Shown: positions 41,767 through 51,072 of the stretch, one piece after another | Numbering within the stretch: position 1 is the stretch's first letter | Layout: the number at the start of each line of letters is the position of its first letter | Assembly: GCA_035363115.1 (NCBI GenBank) | Contig: DAOSEM010000001.1 | Span: 248,001 to 312,000, forward strand | Source: Syntrophales bacterium | GTDB taxonomy: Bacteria; Desulfobacterota; Syntrophia; Syntrophales; PHBD01 | Direction of reading: 5' to 3' | Length of the DNA stretch: 64,000 nt | The notes under the pieces: generated by a model | What the model was told of the DNA's origin: nothing | Databases searched by the model: none | Seen by the model: only the letters and a program-made list of their open reading frames with translations | Program-made: the position numbers and the translations under genes

Positions 41767-42233
41767 ATTGCTCCTCTGGGAACCCCCGGTCGCGCCCCCG
41801 CGGACGTCGGCTGGTAAATGGGTAAATAGGGACACTTCCCCTATATTTTCTCGTAATGGTCGGTCCGGGGAGGGGGGCTTCCCGGAGCGCGAATAGCGGC
41901 TTTTTCGGGGCACCCTGCCGTCGCAGCGCAGCGCCCGCAAAGTCCTGTGTTTGAACACCGTCCGGTGCGAGTTATGACTTTGCAGCGGAGCGAAAAGATG
42001 CAAAGGGAGCAGATTTGAAATCTGTCCCATACGCTTCTGAACGCAAGGGATGCCCCCTCCCTGTTCAAACGGAAGCTTTTTCCCGTCGTAATTTCGCGGG
42101 GGCGCGACCGGGGGTTCCCAGAGGAGCAATCAGGAAGCGTTTCCAGGGCAGGGAGATCCGATTTGCCGGCACCGGAAACAGGAAACGCTTCCGCGACGGC
42201 GGGAATCCCCGTGGCAGCCCCCGCGCCCCGGAT
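41767..42233. repeat. Nested-palindrome repeat element, copy 2, with perfect 36-bp terminal inverted repeats
   Basis: Together with the repeat before it, this fills the 662-base gap between trkH and the DUF523 gene; no gene is seen. Module A occurs at both ends of a 364-bp unit as a perfect 36-bp inverted repeat (41767-41802 and 42095-42130, outer ends ATTGCTCCTCTGGG). Module B lies between (41867-42060), with a small palindrome (42005-42029, CAGATTTGAAATCTG core) replacing ten bases present in the other copies. A spacer hairpin ATAGGG/CCCTAT is at 41826-41844. Outside the right end are GGAAGCGTTTCC / GGAAACGCTTCC and module C (42190-42233). Confidence 0.88.
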
Positions 42234-42275
42234 GAATCTGCCGGCCGTGGGGGCTGATACAGGAGAGTCGTTGTT

Positions 42276-43244
42276 TCAGGCGTGGTTGCGGAGCTTCAGC
42301 TCCTGAGGGTGTGGGTTGAGATAAACCTGGTCTTTCAGGTATGGCTCGTCGAACTTCCGGACGTAGTGGCGGATCAGGGTGACCGGGACGATCAGCGGGA
42401 TATCGCCCCGGCGGTAGTCGGTGATGACCTCCTGCAGCTCCTGCCGCTCGTTCGCGGAAAGCTGTTGCTTGAAATACCCCGCCATGTGCTGGAGGACATT
42501 GGCGTTCTTGGCCGGTGTAGCCTTGAGCTGGAGGGCCTCCGCCATGAGCGCCTCGTACCGGGTATACAGCTCGCCCGCTGGGATTGTTCCGGCCTGGGCC
42601 ACGAGTTTTCCCATCTCACGGTAGTGCTTTTCGCTGTGGGCCAGGATGAAGAGCTTGTGGATGGAGTGAAACCTCACCAGGCGCGAGGGCTTTCGGCCCG
42701 CCGCGATCATTTCGCGCCAGCGCCGGCAGGCGAAGATCCGCTCGATGAAGTTCTCCCGGAGGACCGGGTCCTGGAGTCGCCCCTCTTCCTCCACCGGCAG
42801 GAGGGGAAAGCGCTCCATGAAGATCCGGGCAAAGATGCCGGAGCCCTTTTTGACTGCCTGGCCGCCCCCTTCCTGGAAGACGTTCACCCGCTCCATGCCG
42901 CTGGAAGGGGACCTGCTCTTGAAGACGAAGCCGCAGAGCCCTTCCTTCTCCAGCTCGGCCACGCGGCGGCCGGCCCAGGCCTCCATGCGTCCGGTGAGAT
43001 CCTGCCTGGAGCGCGTGGTGACCAGGCGGGGCCTCGCCGTGTCGCCCTCCAGGTGCATCGACTCCCGGGGAACCCCCAGCCCGCACTCCACCTCGGGACA
43101 GACGGGAACGTACTCCACATGGGCTCCGAGGGTGTCCCGCAGGTAGCGGTCCAGCTTGTGGCCGCCGTCGTAGCGGACGTTTTCTCCCAGGAGACAGGCG
43201 CTGATGCCGAGACGGATCCTGCCCGTAGAATCTTGATTTCCCAT
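42276..43244 (-). CDS. DUF523 / DUF1722 two-domain protein (YbgA-like)
   Basis: A 322-residue cytosolic protein. The N-terminal DUF523 domain (residues 10-150) has SACLLGENVRYDGGHK, VCPEVECGLGVPRE and FKSRSPSSG, with conserved cysteines that could bind a metal. The C-terminal DUF1722 domain (about 190-310) has FHSIHKLFILAHSEKHYREMGKLVA and the closing PHPQELKLRNHA. The same fusion is known in E. coli as YbgA plus an N-terminal domain; its biochemical role is not established. It follows rpiA on the same strand after 47 bases. Confidence 0.88.
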   Translation of the reverse strand: MGNQDSTGRIRLGISACLLGENVRYDGGHKLDRYLRDTLGAHVEYVPVCPEVECGLGVPRESMHLEGDTARPRLVTTRSRQDLTGRMEAWAGRRVAELEKEGLCGFVFKSRSPSSGMERVNVFQEGGGQAVKKGSGIFARIFMERFPLLPVEEEGRLQDPVLRENFIERIFACRRWREMIAAGRKPSRLVRFHSIHKLFILAHSEKHYREMGKLVAQAGTIPAGELYTRYEALMAEALQLKATPAKNANVLQHMAGYFKQQLSANERQELQEVITDYRRGDIPLIVPVTLIRHYVRKFDEPYLKDQVYLNPHPQELKLRNHA

Positions 43245-43291
43245 GCGATCCCCCTCCCGCTCCGGAATGTCCGCCTCCCTGGCTGCGCCCG

Positions 43292-43987
43292 TCAGGCTTT
43301 TTTCAGGTGCCGGACGCCCGTTGCGCCCGCCACGACTACTTCCGAGACGGCGTCCAGGAACAGCCCGTGCTCCACGATTCCGGCCCGCGACTCGAGGACC
43401 CGGACCAGCTCCCTGGGGGCCATGATGGGGCCGAAACGGCAGTCCATGATCAGGTTGCCCTGGTCGGTTTTGAAGAGGCTCTTGTCGGCGTTGCGCCGGT
43501 GGGATACCTTCGCACCCAGGGATTCCAGGAAAGCCAGTTGGGACCGCCAGCCGAAGGGGATCACCTCCACCGGGACGTTCCGCTTGGTTCCCAGCCGGGG
43601 AGAGAGTTTCGACTCGTCCACGACGATGACGACCCGCCGGCTGGCCTGGGCGACGATCTTTTCCCGGAGAAGGGCGCCCCCTCCTCCCTTGATGAGATTC
43701 AGGCCCGGGTCCACCTCGTCGGCCCCGTCGATGGTCAGGTCGATGGAAGGCCGGGCATCCAGGGTCGTCACCGGGATGCCGTACCGGAGGGCCTCCTCCT
43801 CCGCCTGGAAAGAGCAGGGGATGCCCGTGATGTCCCGGAGCCGGCCGTCCTTCATGCGCTCCGCGATCAGCTTCACGGCGTGGATGGCCGTGCTGCCGTG
43901 TCCGAGCCCCACCACCATCCCGGATTCAACGAATTCCACGGCGAACGCCGTGGCCTGTCTTTTCCACTCCGCGGTGTCTGTCGTCAT
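43292..43987 (-). CDS. rpiA: Ribose-5-phosphate isomerase A
   Basis: A 231-residue isomerase that interconverts ribose 5-phosphate and ribulose 5-phosphate in the pentose phosphate pathway, supplying PRPP for the nucleotide genes nearby. GLGHGSTA binds phosphate, TIDGADEVD carries the catalytic aspartates, and KGGGGALLREKIVA includes the catalytic glutamate and lysine. Its ATG overlaps the methyltransferase stop by four bases. Confidence 0.96.
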   Translation of the reverse strand: MTTDTAEWKRQATAFAVEFVESGMVVGLGHGSTAIHAVKLIAERMKDGRLRDITGIPCSFQAEEEALRYGIPVTTLDARPSIDLTIDGADEVDPGLNLIKGGGGALLREKIVAQASRRVVIVVDESKLSPRLGTKRNVPVEVIPFGWRSQLAFLESLGAKVSHRRNADKSLFKTDQGNLIMDCRFGPIMAPRELVRVLESRAGIVEHGLFLDAVSEVVVAGATGVRHLKKA

Positions 43988-44649
43988 GGTGTTCCCTCCC
44001 TGTTCCCCGGTTTTCTGGCGGTCAAGAGGAAGACCGTAAACTCCCGGATACCGCCCCTTTTCCCCTCTTTCAGGATTCGGGCCGCCGTTGTGGTCCCGAC
44101 GGATTCGAATCCCGCCGCGGCGGCATCCCCGGCCAGCGAAGAGCGGTCGAATCCGAAATGGAAAACGCCCCGGTTGTCATGGTGGAAGCGTCCCTTTTCC
44201 GCGTCGAGGTCCGCCAGGGCGATCCGCCCGCCGGGATGGAGGACCGCGAAAACCCGCCGGAGGAGCGCGGGGATGTCCCGGATGTGGTGAAGGGTCATGC
44301 TGCTCGCGACCAGGTGGTACGGGCCGGCGGGGAGTGGACCGGCATCGATGTCAACCTGCAGGGTCTTCACACCGGTCCAGCCCATCCGCTCGATCTTTCC
44401 GTTCAGAACCTCCAGCATGCCGCGGGACCCGTCCGCGGCGGTCAGTGTTCCGACCTTCGGTGCCAGGAGGAGCGTGAGCAGGCCCGTCCCGCAGCCGAGA
44501 TCGAGGCAGTCCATCCGTCGGTCCAGCGGGATCTCGCGCACAATCGCGTCGGCCACGTCCCCGGCGAGACGGACCCGCTCCGGCTTTTCGTCCCAGGACG
44601 TGGCCGCGTGGTCGAAATCGCGCCGCTGCGCTCCGTCGGATCCGGTCAC
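43984..44649 (-). CDS. Class I SAM-dependent methyltransferase
   Basis: A 221-residue Rossmann methyltransferase. SAM motif I is LDLGCGTGLLTLLLAP, followed by acidic TAADGSRGML and the post-II region VASSMTLHHIRD, as in UbiE/Methyltransf_11 relatives. Substrate is not deducible; small molecules are usual. GTG 44649 is chosen because CAGGAG stands six bases before it and DFDHAATSWDE then falls near the N-terminus, as in family members; the frame is open upstream to 44811. It is translationally coupled to rpiA. Confidence 0.87.
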   Translation of the reverse strand: MTGSDGAQRRDFDHAATSWDEKPERVRLAGDVADAIVREIPLDRRMDCLDLGCGTGLLTLLLAPKVGTLTAADGSRGMLEVLNGKIERMGWTGVKTLQVDIDAGPLPAGPYHLVASSMTLHHIRDIPALLRRVFAVLHPGGRIALADLDAEKGRFHHDNRGVFHFGFDRSSLAGDAAAAGFESVGTTTAARILKEGKRGGIREFTVFLLTARKPGNREGTP

Positions 44650-44711
44650 GGAATACTCCTGGCTTTCGAGTGAGGGTTGCTTGAGGGATGAAATACTATT
44701 GCACACTTTTT

Positions 44712-44735
44712 GCGCCGAGAAAAGGACCTCGGCGC
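44712..44735. terminator. Hairpin after the second RND operon, possible terminator
   Basis: GCGCCGAG (44712-44719) pairs perfectly with CTCGGCGC (44728-44735) around AAAAGGAC, 12 bases beyond the RND stop. There is no U-tract on the minus strand, so termination is uncertain. Confidence 0.35.
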
Positions 44736-44746
44736 TTCCGCCGCCT

Positions 44747-47700
44747 TCAGGCCGGTGTGGGGCCTTCGGAGGCCGGCGAGCCGCCGTCTTCCACAGCCCG
44801 GCCCTTCCCACGCTTCAGCCTCCGCCCCAGGCGGTCGAAGCAGACGTAGAAGACGGGAGTCACGTAGAGGGTCAGCATCTGGGAGAACAGGAGGCCCCCG
44901 ACGACGGCCACGCCCATGGACATCCGGGCGTCGCCCCCGGCGCCGATGCCCAGCGCGATGGGCAGGGTCCCGAACAGGGCCGCCATCGTGGTCATCATGA
45001 TGGGGCGGAAGCGGATCACGCAGGCCTTGTGGATGGCGCTCCGGGCGTCCAGCTTCTCCTCTTCCTCCGCCACGACGGCGAAGTCGACCATCATGATGCC
45101 GTTCTTCTTCACCAGGCCCACGAGCATGATGATCCCCACGAAGGCGTAGAGGTCCAGATTCAGGCGGAACAGGATGAGGGAGACGAGGGCCCCGAAGGCC
45201 GCCAGCGGAAGGGCCGAGAGGATGGTGACGGGGTGGATGAAGCTCTCGTAGAGAATCCCCAGGACGACATAGATGATGAAAATGGTGACGAAGAGGAGGA
45301 AGCCCAGGTTTCCGAAGGATTTCTGGAATTCCTGCGAGGCCCCCTCGAACTGGGCCGTCACGGTCTGGGGCAGCACCCGGGCGGAGACATCCCGGATCTG
45401 GGCCATGGCCTGGTCGATGGAGAAGCCCTGCTTGAGATTGAAGGAGATCGTCGCCGAAGGAAGCTGTCCCGAGTGGCTGACCGACAGGGGGACCAGCTTT
45501 TCCTCGATGCTTGAGAAGGCTGTCAGCGGGACGAGCTTGTCGCGGGAGGACTTGATGTAGATCATGGAGAGGGAGGACGGGTCTTCCCGGAACGCCGGAT
45601 CCAGCTCCAGGATCACGTTGTACTCGTTGCTTGTGCTGTAGATGGTGGAAACCTGCCGGGACCCGAAGGACGTGTACAGGCCGTCCTGGATCTGGGAGGC
45701 CGTGAGGCCCAGGGACGACGCCTTGTCCCGGTCGATGACGATGCGGATGCGGGGACTCTGGATGTTGAGGTCCGAGTTCACGTCCACGAGCGACGGAAGG
45801 CCTGCCATCTTCTCTTCGAGGGCCAGGGCCGCCCGGTAGAGATCCTCCAGGGAGTTGCTCTGCAGCGTGTACTGCCAGGCTGCGGTGGTGGACCTTCCTC
45901 CGATTGGAATGGGCGGCGGGTTGAAGGGGAAGGCGACCATGCCGGGGATGTCGTTCAGCTTCGGCCGAAGCTCATTGATGATGTCGGTCACGCTTTTCTT
46001 CCGCTCCGAGCCCGGTTTCAGGGTGACGAGGGCGAAACCGGAGTTTGACCCCTCCTCACTGCCGGCGACGGACAGAAGCCCCCGCAGGTCCGGGTGGGCC
46101 TGAATGATCCGGTTTACCTCGCCCTGGTGCTCCACCATGTAGTCAAAGGAGGACCGGTCGGCGGCCTTCGTGAAGACGAGGAAATAGTCCTGGTCCTGGG
46201 AGGGGACGAAGCCCTTGGGAATCCAGACGAACAGGAAGAACGACAGGAGGAGGATCACCCCGGTCAGGCCGAGCGTCGCCACCGGATGGTTGAGGGGGAC
46301 CCAGAGGGTCCGGCCGTAGAAATCGGCGGCCCGCCGGAAGAATTGCTCCGTCCACTCCTGGAAGCGCCGCCGCCTGCCGTCGTGATAGCGGTTGAGGAGG
46401 CGGCTGCATAGCATCGGGGTCAGGGTCAGGGAGATGAATCCGGAGACGAGAATGGCGACGCCGATGCTGACGGCGAATTCCCGGAACAGGCGGCCGATGA
46501 TCCCGCCCATGAAGAGAATCGGGATGAAAACGACCACGAGCGAGATGGTCATCGAGAGGATCGTGAAGCCGATCTCCCGGGAGCCCGTAAAGGCCGCCTG
46601 CATCGCGTCCTCCCCCTCCTCGATCTTCCGGACGATGTTCTCCATCATGACGACGGCGTCATCGACAACGAATCCGACGGACAGGGTCAGGGCCATGAGG
46701 GACAGGTTGTTGAGGCTGAACCCCAGGAGGTCCATGACGGCGAAGGTGGCCACCAGGGAAAGGGGAACGGCGATACCCGGGATGATCGTGGGCAGGAGGG
46801 ACCCGAGAAACAGGAAGATCACCGCGACGACGAGGAAGATGGTCAGGAGGAGGGTGAACTGGACGTCCTCGATGGATTCCCGGATGTAGTCCGCCTGGTT
46901 GTACAGGAGCATGAACTCGACGGCCTCGGGGATCATCTTCTGGAGCTGCGGGATCTTCTCCTTCATGTCCGTGGCGATTCGGACCGTGTTCTGGCCGGGC
47001 TGCTTGCTCACGGCCAGGATGATGGCATTGTACTCCGTGTCCTTTGTCAGGAACCAGAGCTTCGTCTTCTCGTATTCGATGGCATCTTCTGCGCGGCCGA
47101 TGTCCTCGATCCGGATGGGGATGCCGTTCTTGCTGGACACGACCAGGCGGTTGTAGGCCCGGGCGTCGGGGAGCTGGCCGGTCGATTCCATCGTATAGGA
47201 CTGGAAGGATCCGTCAAGGGTCCCGCCGGGCCGGCTGACGTTCCCCTGCTTGATGGCGTCGCTCACCTCGTTCAGGCCGATGCCCCGGGCGGCCATCTTC
47301 CGCGGATCCACCCGGACCCGGACGGCCTTCTTCTGGGCCCCCATGACCTTGACCTGCGCCACGCCGTCCACGGTGGACAGGGAGCCGCTGACGAAATCCT
47401 CCGCCAGGTCCTGGACGTCCGTCATCGGCATGGTTTTGGAGGTCATGACGAAGTACATGATGGGCTGGTCGGCCGGATTCGTCTTGGAGTACGACGGGGG
47501 CGAGGGCATGTCGTTCGGCAGGAGGTAGCGGGCGGCGGCGATGGCCGTGTTCACGTCCTGGGCCGCGGCGTCGATGTTGCGCTCCAGGGAGAACTGGAGG
47601 GTGATGGTCGTGCTGCCCGTCCGGTTCGTCGAGGACATGGACTGGAGGCCGGCGATCTTCGTGAACTCCTTCTCCAGCGGCGTGGCCACGGTGGATGCCA

Positions 47701-47875
47701 TGACCTCGGGACTGGCTCCGGTGAGGCTGGCATAGACCTGGATGGTCGGGAAATCGACGTTGGGCAGGTTGTTGACGGGAAGCTGCCGGTAGCTGTGGAT
47801 CCCGAAGAAGAGGATGCTCACCATGACCAGGATGGTCATGACGGGCCGGCGGATCCAGATCGCGGAGAGGTTCAT
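44747..47875 (-). CDS. RND efflux pump, inner-membrane subunit (MdtB/MdtC-like)
   Basis: A 1042-residue RND transporter. The start MNLSAIWIRRPVMTILVMV and LPNVDFPTIQVYASLTGASPE match the MdtBC/MuxBC branch rather than AcrB. The TM4 motif FVVDDAVVMMENIVRKIE and TM10 LVKKNGIMMVDFA carry the proton-relay residues. It is the last of three genes (TolC-type, fusion protein, pump) on the minus strand, 10 bases after the fusion protein. Only one pump gene is present, whereas Mdt systems use two, so it probably acts as a homotrimer. Substrates unknown. Confidence 0.94.
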   Translation of the reverse strand: MNLSAIWIRRPVMTILVMVSILFFGIHSYRQLPVNNLPNVDFPTIQVYASLTGASPEVMASTVATPLEKEFTKIAGLQSMSSTNRTGSTTITLQFSLERNIDAAAQDVNTAIAAARYLLPNDMPSPPSYSKTNPADQPIMYFVMTSKTMPMTDVQDLAEDFVSGSLSTVDGVAQVKVMGAQKKAVRVRVDPRKMAARGIGLNEVSDAIKQGNVSRPGGTLDGSFQSYTMESTGQLPDARAYNRLVVSSKNGIPIRIEDIGRAEDAIEYEKTKLWFLTKDTEYNAIILAVSKQPGQNTVRIATDMKEKIPQLQKMIPEAVEFMLLYNQADYIRESIEDVQFTLLLTIFLVVAVIFLFLGSLLPTIIPGIAVPLSLVATFAVMDLLGFSLNNLSLMALTLSVGFVVDDAVVMMENIVRKIEEGEDAMQAAFTGSREIGFTILSMTISLVVVFIPILFMGGIIGRLFREFAVSIGVAILVSGFISLTLTPMLCSRLLNRYHDGRRRRFQEWTEQFFRRAADFYGRTLWVPLNHPVATLGLTGVILLLSFFLFVWIPKGFVPSQDQDYFLVFTKAADRSSFDYMVEHQGEVNRIIQAHPDLRGLLSVAGSEEGSNSGFALVTLKPGSERKKSVTDIINELRPKLNDIPGMVAFPFNPPPIPIGGRSTTAAWQYTLQSNSLEDLYRAALALEEKMAGLPSLVDVNSDLNIQSPRIRIVIDRDKASSLGLTASQIQDGLYTSFGSRQVSTIYSTSNEYNVILELDPAFREDPSSLSMIYIKSSRDKLVPLTAFSSIEEKLVPLSVSHSGQLPSATISFNLKQGFSIDQAMAQIRDVSARVLPQTVTAQFEGASQEFQKSFGNLGFLLFVTIFIIYVVLGILYESFIHPVTILSALPLAAFGALVSLILFRLNLDLYAFVGIIMLVGLVKKNGIMMVDFAVVAEEEEKLDARSAIHKACVIRFRPIMMTTMAALFGTLPIALGIGAGGDARMSMGVAVVGGLLFSQMLTLYVTPVFYVCFDRLGRRLKRGKGRAVEDGGSPASEGPTPA

Positions 47876-47885
47876 CGTCCTGCCT

Positions 47886-48998
47886 TCAGGGCTTTCCGGC
47901 TGCCGCCTTCTTGACCTCCACGGGGAAGCCCTCCCGGAGTTTCAGGTGGCCGTCCGTCACGAGTGTCTCCCCGGGCTCCACCCCCTTCGCCAGGACCGTG
48001 TCGGGCCCCGCGACGCGGTCCACCGTCACGGGACGCTGGGTCACCGTCCCATCCTTCCGGATGACGAATACGTAATGGCCCTCCTGGCTTCTCTGGACGG
48101 CCGGCGACGGCACCACCAGGGCGCTCTTCTGGATCGTGAGTTCCAGGGCCGCGCTGGCGAACTGCCCGGGCCACAGGAAGCCGTCCGGATTGGGGAATTC
48201 CGCCTTGAGGCGGATCATACCGGAGTCGGGATCGACGGCATTGTCGACAAAGACGAGGACCCCCTCCCGGGCGTCCTTTTCCTTTCCGGGCAGCGTGGCC
48301 GTCACCTTCAGGGACGACTGCCGCATCTGGCGGCGGACGTCGGCCAGCCGGTTCTCCGGGATGGAGAAGCGGACGTAGACGGGGCGGATCTGGTTCACCG
48401 TGGTGAGGGTCCCGGAGTTGGCCGAGACGACGGCCCCGGGATTGACGCCGTACGTTCCCGTCTTGCCCGCGATGGGGGCTGTGATGGAGCAGTACTGGAG
48501 GTTGAGCCGCGCTTTCTCGGCGGCGGCGCGGTTGTCCCGGACGGTCTGAGACTGGGTGGTCTCGGTTGTCCGGTACCGGTCGTATTCGGACCGGGAGACG
48601 GCTCCCTTCTCCAGGAGGAAGGCATAGCGCCGGGCCTCCGCCCGGTCGTGGTCGAACTGGGCCTCCTCCTTGGCCAGCCGGGCCTCCGCCTGGCGAAGCT
48701 CCTCGCGAAACGGGGCGGGGTCCAGGCTGAACAGGAGATCCCCCTTCCGGACCTCCTGGCCCTCCCGGAAATGAACGGCCGCGATCTTCCCGGTCACCTG
48801 GGGAACCACCGTCACGGTGCGGTACGCCTCCACGAGGCCCACGGCCTGGATCTGGACGGGCATGTCCTTCCGGACCGCCTCGCCGGCTGTGATGGGCACC
48901 GCCGCCGACGCATGCTGCGCTTCCTTCTTTCCGCATCCGGCTGCCGAGAAACCGACAGCCAGCAGCAATACCATCCCGAGGAGAACGCCTCTTTTCAT
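47886..48998 (-). CDS. RND periplasmic membrane-fusion lipoprotein (MdtA-like)
   Basis: A 370-residue lipoprotein: signal peptide with lipobox SAAGC (cysteine about residue 22), biotinyl-lipoyl-like halves VVPQVTGKIAAVHFREGQEV and LNLQYCSITAPIAGKTGTYG around a coiled-coil hairpin, and a beta-barrel plus membrane-proximal domain. The C-terminus contains GVEPGETLVTDGHLKLREG, common in MdtA/MexE relatives. It overlaps the TolC-type gene by four bases and precedes the pump by 10 bases. Confidence 0.92.
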   Translation of the reverse strand: MKRGVLLGMVLLLAVGFSAAGCGKKEAQHASAAVPITAGEAVRKDMPVQIQAVGLVEAYRTVTVVPQVTGKIAAVHFREGQEVRKGDLLFSLDPAPFREELRQAEARLAKEEAQFDHDRAEARRYAFLLEKGAVSRSEYDRYRTTETTQSQTVRDNRAAAEKARLNLQYCSITAPIAGKTGTYGVNPGAVVSANSGTLTTVNQIRPVYVRFSIPENRLADVRRQMRQSSLKVTATLPGKEKDAREGVLVFVDNAVDPDSGMIRLKAEFPNPDGFLWPGQFASAALELTIQKSALVVPSPAVQRSQEGHYVFVIRKDGTVTQRPVTVDRVAGPDTVLAKGVEPGETLVTDGHLKLREGFPVEVKKAAAGKP

Positions 48999-50311
48999 AT
49001 CTTCTTCCCCGTGGCCTTTTCGATGGCGGACTGGGCCTTCCGGTAGTCGTAGAGGGCCTGGATATGTTTCAGTTTCGCATCGCTGAAGCCCACCGTGGCG
49101 TCTGTGACCTCCACCGGCGTGCTCAGCCCCGCCGAGTACTTGAGCGTTACGATTTCCAGGTTTTCCTCCGCCTGCCGGACGGCCAGGGCTGCGTCAGAGA
49201 TGCTTCTTTCCGCCTTCAGCAGGTTCAGGCAGGCCTTCTGGATCTCCGTGCGGACATCGAGCCGCTTGGAATCCAGCTGGGCCTGGAGCTTGTTCCGCTT
49301 CGCCAGGGCCTCCCGGATGCGGTTTTGCGTGGCCATGCCCTCGAAGAAATTGACCGACACGGTCACACCGGCATTCCAGCCCCGGGAGAGGGGCCTTTCG
49401 CTCCCGTCATACGAGTAGCCGGCCTTGCCGCTGAGGCTGGGGAGATACTCCTTCCGGGCCAGGTCGATTTCCCGCTCCGCCGCTTCGAGCTGTGCCGCCA
49501 GGGATTTCAGGTCCGACCGGGACTCCAGGGCCTGGGCCGTCGCTTCGTCAAGGACGACCGGGTAGCGCTGGAACGCCAGGTTGTCCTCGATCCGGTAGGA
49601 CGGGGGAGAGGGGATGCCCATGACCTGGTTCATGCTCACCCGGGCCAGCATCTCTTCGTTTTCGGCGGAGGTCAGCTCCAGCCGGGCGTTGCTCAGGTCC
49701 ACTTCCGCCTTGGTCACGTCGTAGCGGGACTTGGTCCCGGCCTCGAAGAAGAGCTTTGCCTGCCGGAGATGCGCCTCGAACTTGCCGGCCTTCTCCGTCT
49801 GCACCTCCCGGTTGCGGGAGGTCCGGAGGAGCTCGTAATAGGCCTCTCGGACGGAGTGGACCAGGGCCAGCCGCTGGTTTTCCAGGTCGTGCAGGGAGGC
49901 GTCCCGGGACAGATCCCTCATCCGGATGGTCGCTTCCCGTTTTCCGAAATCGTAGATGTTCTGGGTGAGGGTGGCGGAGGCGCTGTAGTAGCTGTACGAT
50001 TCCAGGGGAATCAGGGAGTAGTTGTCGGCGGCGTTCCGGTCGTCGGGGGTGTAGCGCGTGTAGCCGCCGGTGACGTCGATCTTGGGGAAGTAGTCCTTCC
50101 TCGCCTGGGCCGCCTGGGCCTCCCGGGCCTCCGCTTCATACGCATAGGCCGCCAGGGCCGGATGCCGCTTCAGGGCAATCTCGATGCAGCGGGAAAGGGA
50201 GAGGGTCTCGCCTTCCCGGATGGCCGGCACCTCCGCCCGGGCCGATACGGTCGTGAAAAGAAGGAAAAGGGCGATCGGGAACAGGGTGAGCCGGAGATTT
50301 CTGAGACCCAT
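48995..50311 (-). CDS. TolC-family outer-membrane efflux protein
   Basis: A 438-residue outer-membrane factor with a cleavable signal peptide (LTLFPIALFLLFTTVSARA) and no lipobox, unlike the OprM-type protein at 21789-23195. Two TolC repeats are visible, the first starting SRCIEIALKRHPALAAYAYEAEA. Long helices such as EKAGKFEAHLRQAKLFFEAG form the periplasmic tunnel. The ATG at 50311 has GGAG six bases upstream; longer starts add a non-signal sequence. First gene of the second RND operon; no regulator is adjacent. Confidence 0.92.
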   Translation of the reverse strand: MGLRNLRLTLFPIALFLLFTTVSARAEVPAIREGETLSLSRCIEIALKRHPALAAYAYEAEAREAQAAQARKDYFPKIDVTGGYTRYTPDDRNAADNYSLIPLESYSYYSASATLTQNIYDFGKREATIRMRDLSRDASLHDLENQRLALVHSVREAYYELLRTSRNREVQTEKAGKFEAHLRQAKLFFEAGTKSRYDVTKAEVDLSNARLELTSAENEEMLARVSMNQVMGIPSPPSYRIEDNLAFQRYPVVLDEATAQALESRSDLKSLAAQLEAAEREIDLARKEYLPSLSGKAGYSYDGSERPLSRGWNAGVTVSVNFFEGMATQNRIREALAKRNKLQAQLDSKRLDVRTEIQKACLNLLKAERSISDAALAVRQAEENLEIVTLKYSAGLSTPVEVTDATVGFSDAKLKHIQALYDYRKAQSAIEKATGKKI

Positions 50312-50452
50312 GGATCGCTCCGTGTCTTTTCCTTCCGCCGCAGGGAGTGGCCGGAGGCGGCGGATATGCGCCACCATACACAAGTTTCGTCCCGTGATCA
50401 AGGAGACCCATGGAAGGGTGAGCGGATTCCCGGTCTCTCTCCCGCCGGAGGT

Positions 50453-51064
50453 TCACTGCAGAAGCATGCCCAGCCGGTCCCAGCGGACCCATGTGTCGTC
50501 GCGGTTCCAGGACCAGTAGATGACAAAGGCCTTGCCCATGACGTCCTTGAGGTCGACGAAGCCCCAGAACCGGCTGTCGTAGCTCTGGTCGCGATTGTCT
50601 CCCATCACGAAGATCGTGTCCCTGGGAACGGTAACGGGGCCGAAGTTGTCACGCGGCTGCAGGGAGGCCGGGAAGATGACCTCGTCCACGTGGACCCCGT
50701 GGCCGTCGTTCTGGGGATTGCCGTTCAGAAAGATCTGCTTGTTCCTGATTTCGACGGTGTCCCCCCCGACGGCGATGACCCGCTTGATGAAATCCTTGGA
50801 GCGGTCTTCCGGGTAGATGAAGACGACAATGTCACCCCGCTTCGGATCCTTGATGGGAATCAGGGTATTGCGGACGAAGGGGATCTTGACCCCGTAAATG
50901 AACTTGTTCACCAGGATGTGGTCCCCGATCAGCAGGGTCGGCTTCATGGATCCCGAGGGGATCTTGAAGGCCTGCACGAGGAAGGTGCGGATGAACAGGG
51001 CGATCAGAATGGCGATGATGATCGCCTCGACGTACTCCTGGGTCTTGGACTTTGGTTTCGACAT
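50453..51064 (-). CDS. lepB: Signal peptidase I
   Basis: A 203-residue inner-membrane protease that removes signal peptides from exported proteins. One N-terminal membrane helix (AIIIAILIALFIRTFLVQAF), catalytic serine S39 in PSGSM and general-base lysine K94 in KRVIAVGGD are present; box E is GDNRDQSYDSRFWG. It is a short single-anchor type. It lies at the end of the tgt-yajC-secD-secF-DUF456 run, eight bases after the DUF456 gene, so processing and translocation genes are together. Confidence 0.95.
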   Translation of the reverse strand: MSKPKSKTQEYVEAIIIAILIALFIRTFLVQAFKIPSGSMKPTLLIGDHILVNKFIYGVKIPFVRNTLIPIKDPKRGDIVVFIYPEDRSKDFIKRVIAVGGDTVEIRNKQIFLNGNPQNDGHGVHVDEVIFPASLQPRDNFGPVTVPRDTIFVMGDNRDQSYDSRFWGFVDLKDVMGKAFVIYWSWNRDDTWVRWDRLGMLLQ

Positions 51065-51072
51065 GGCTTCCG

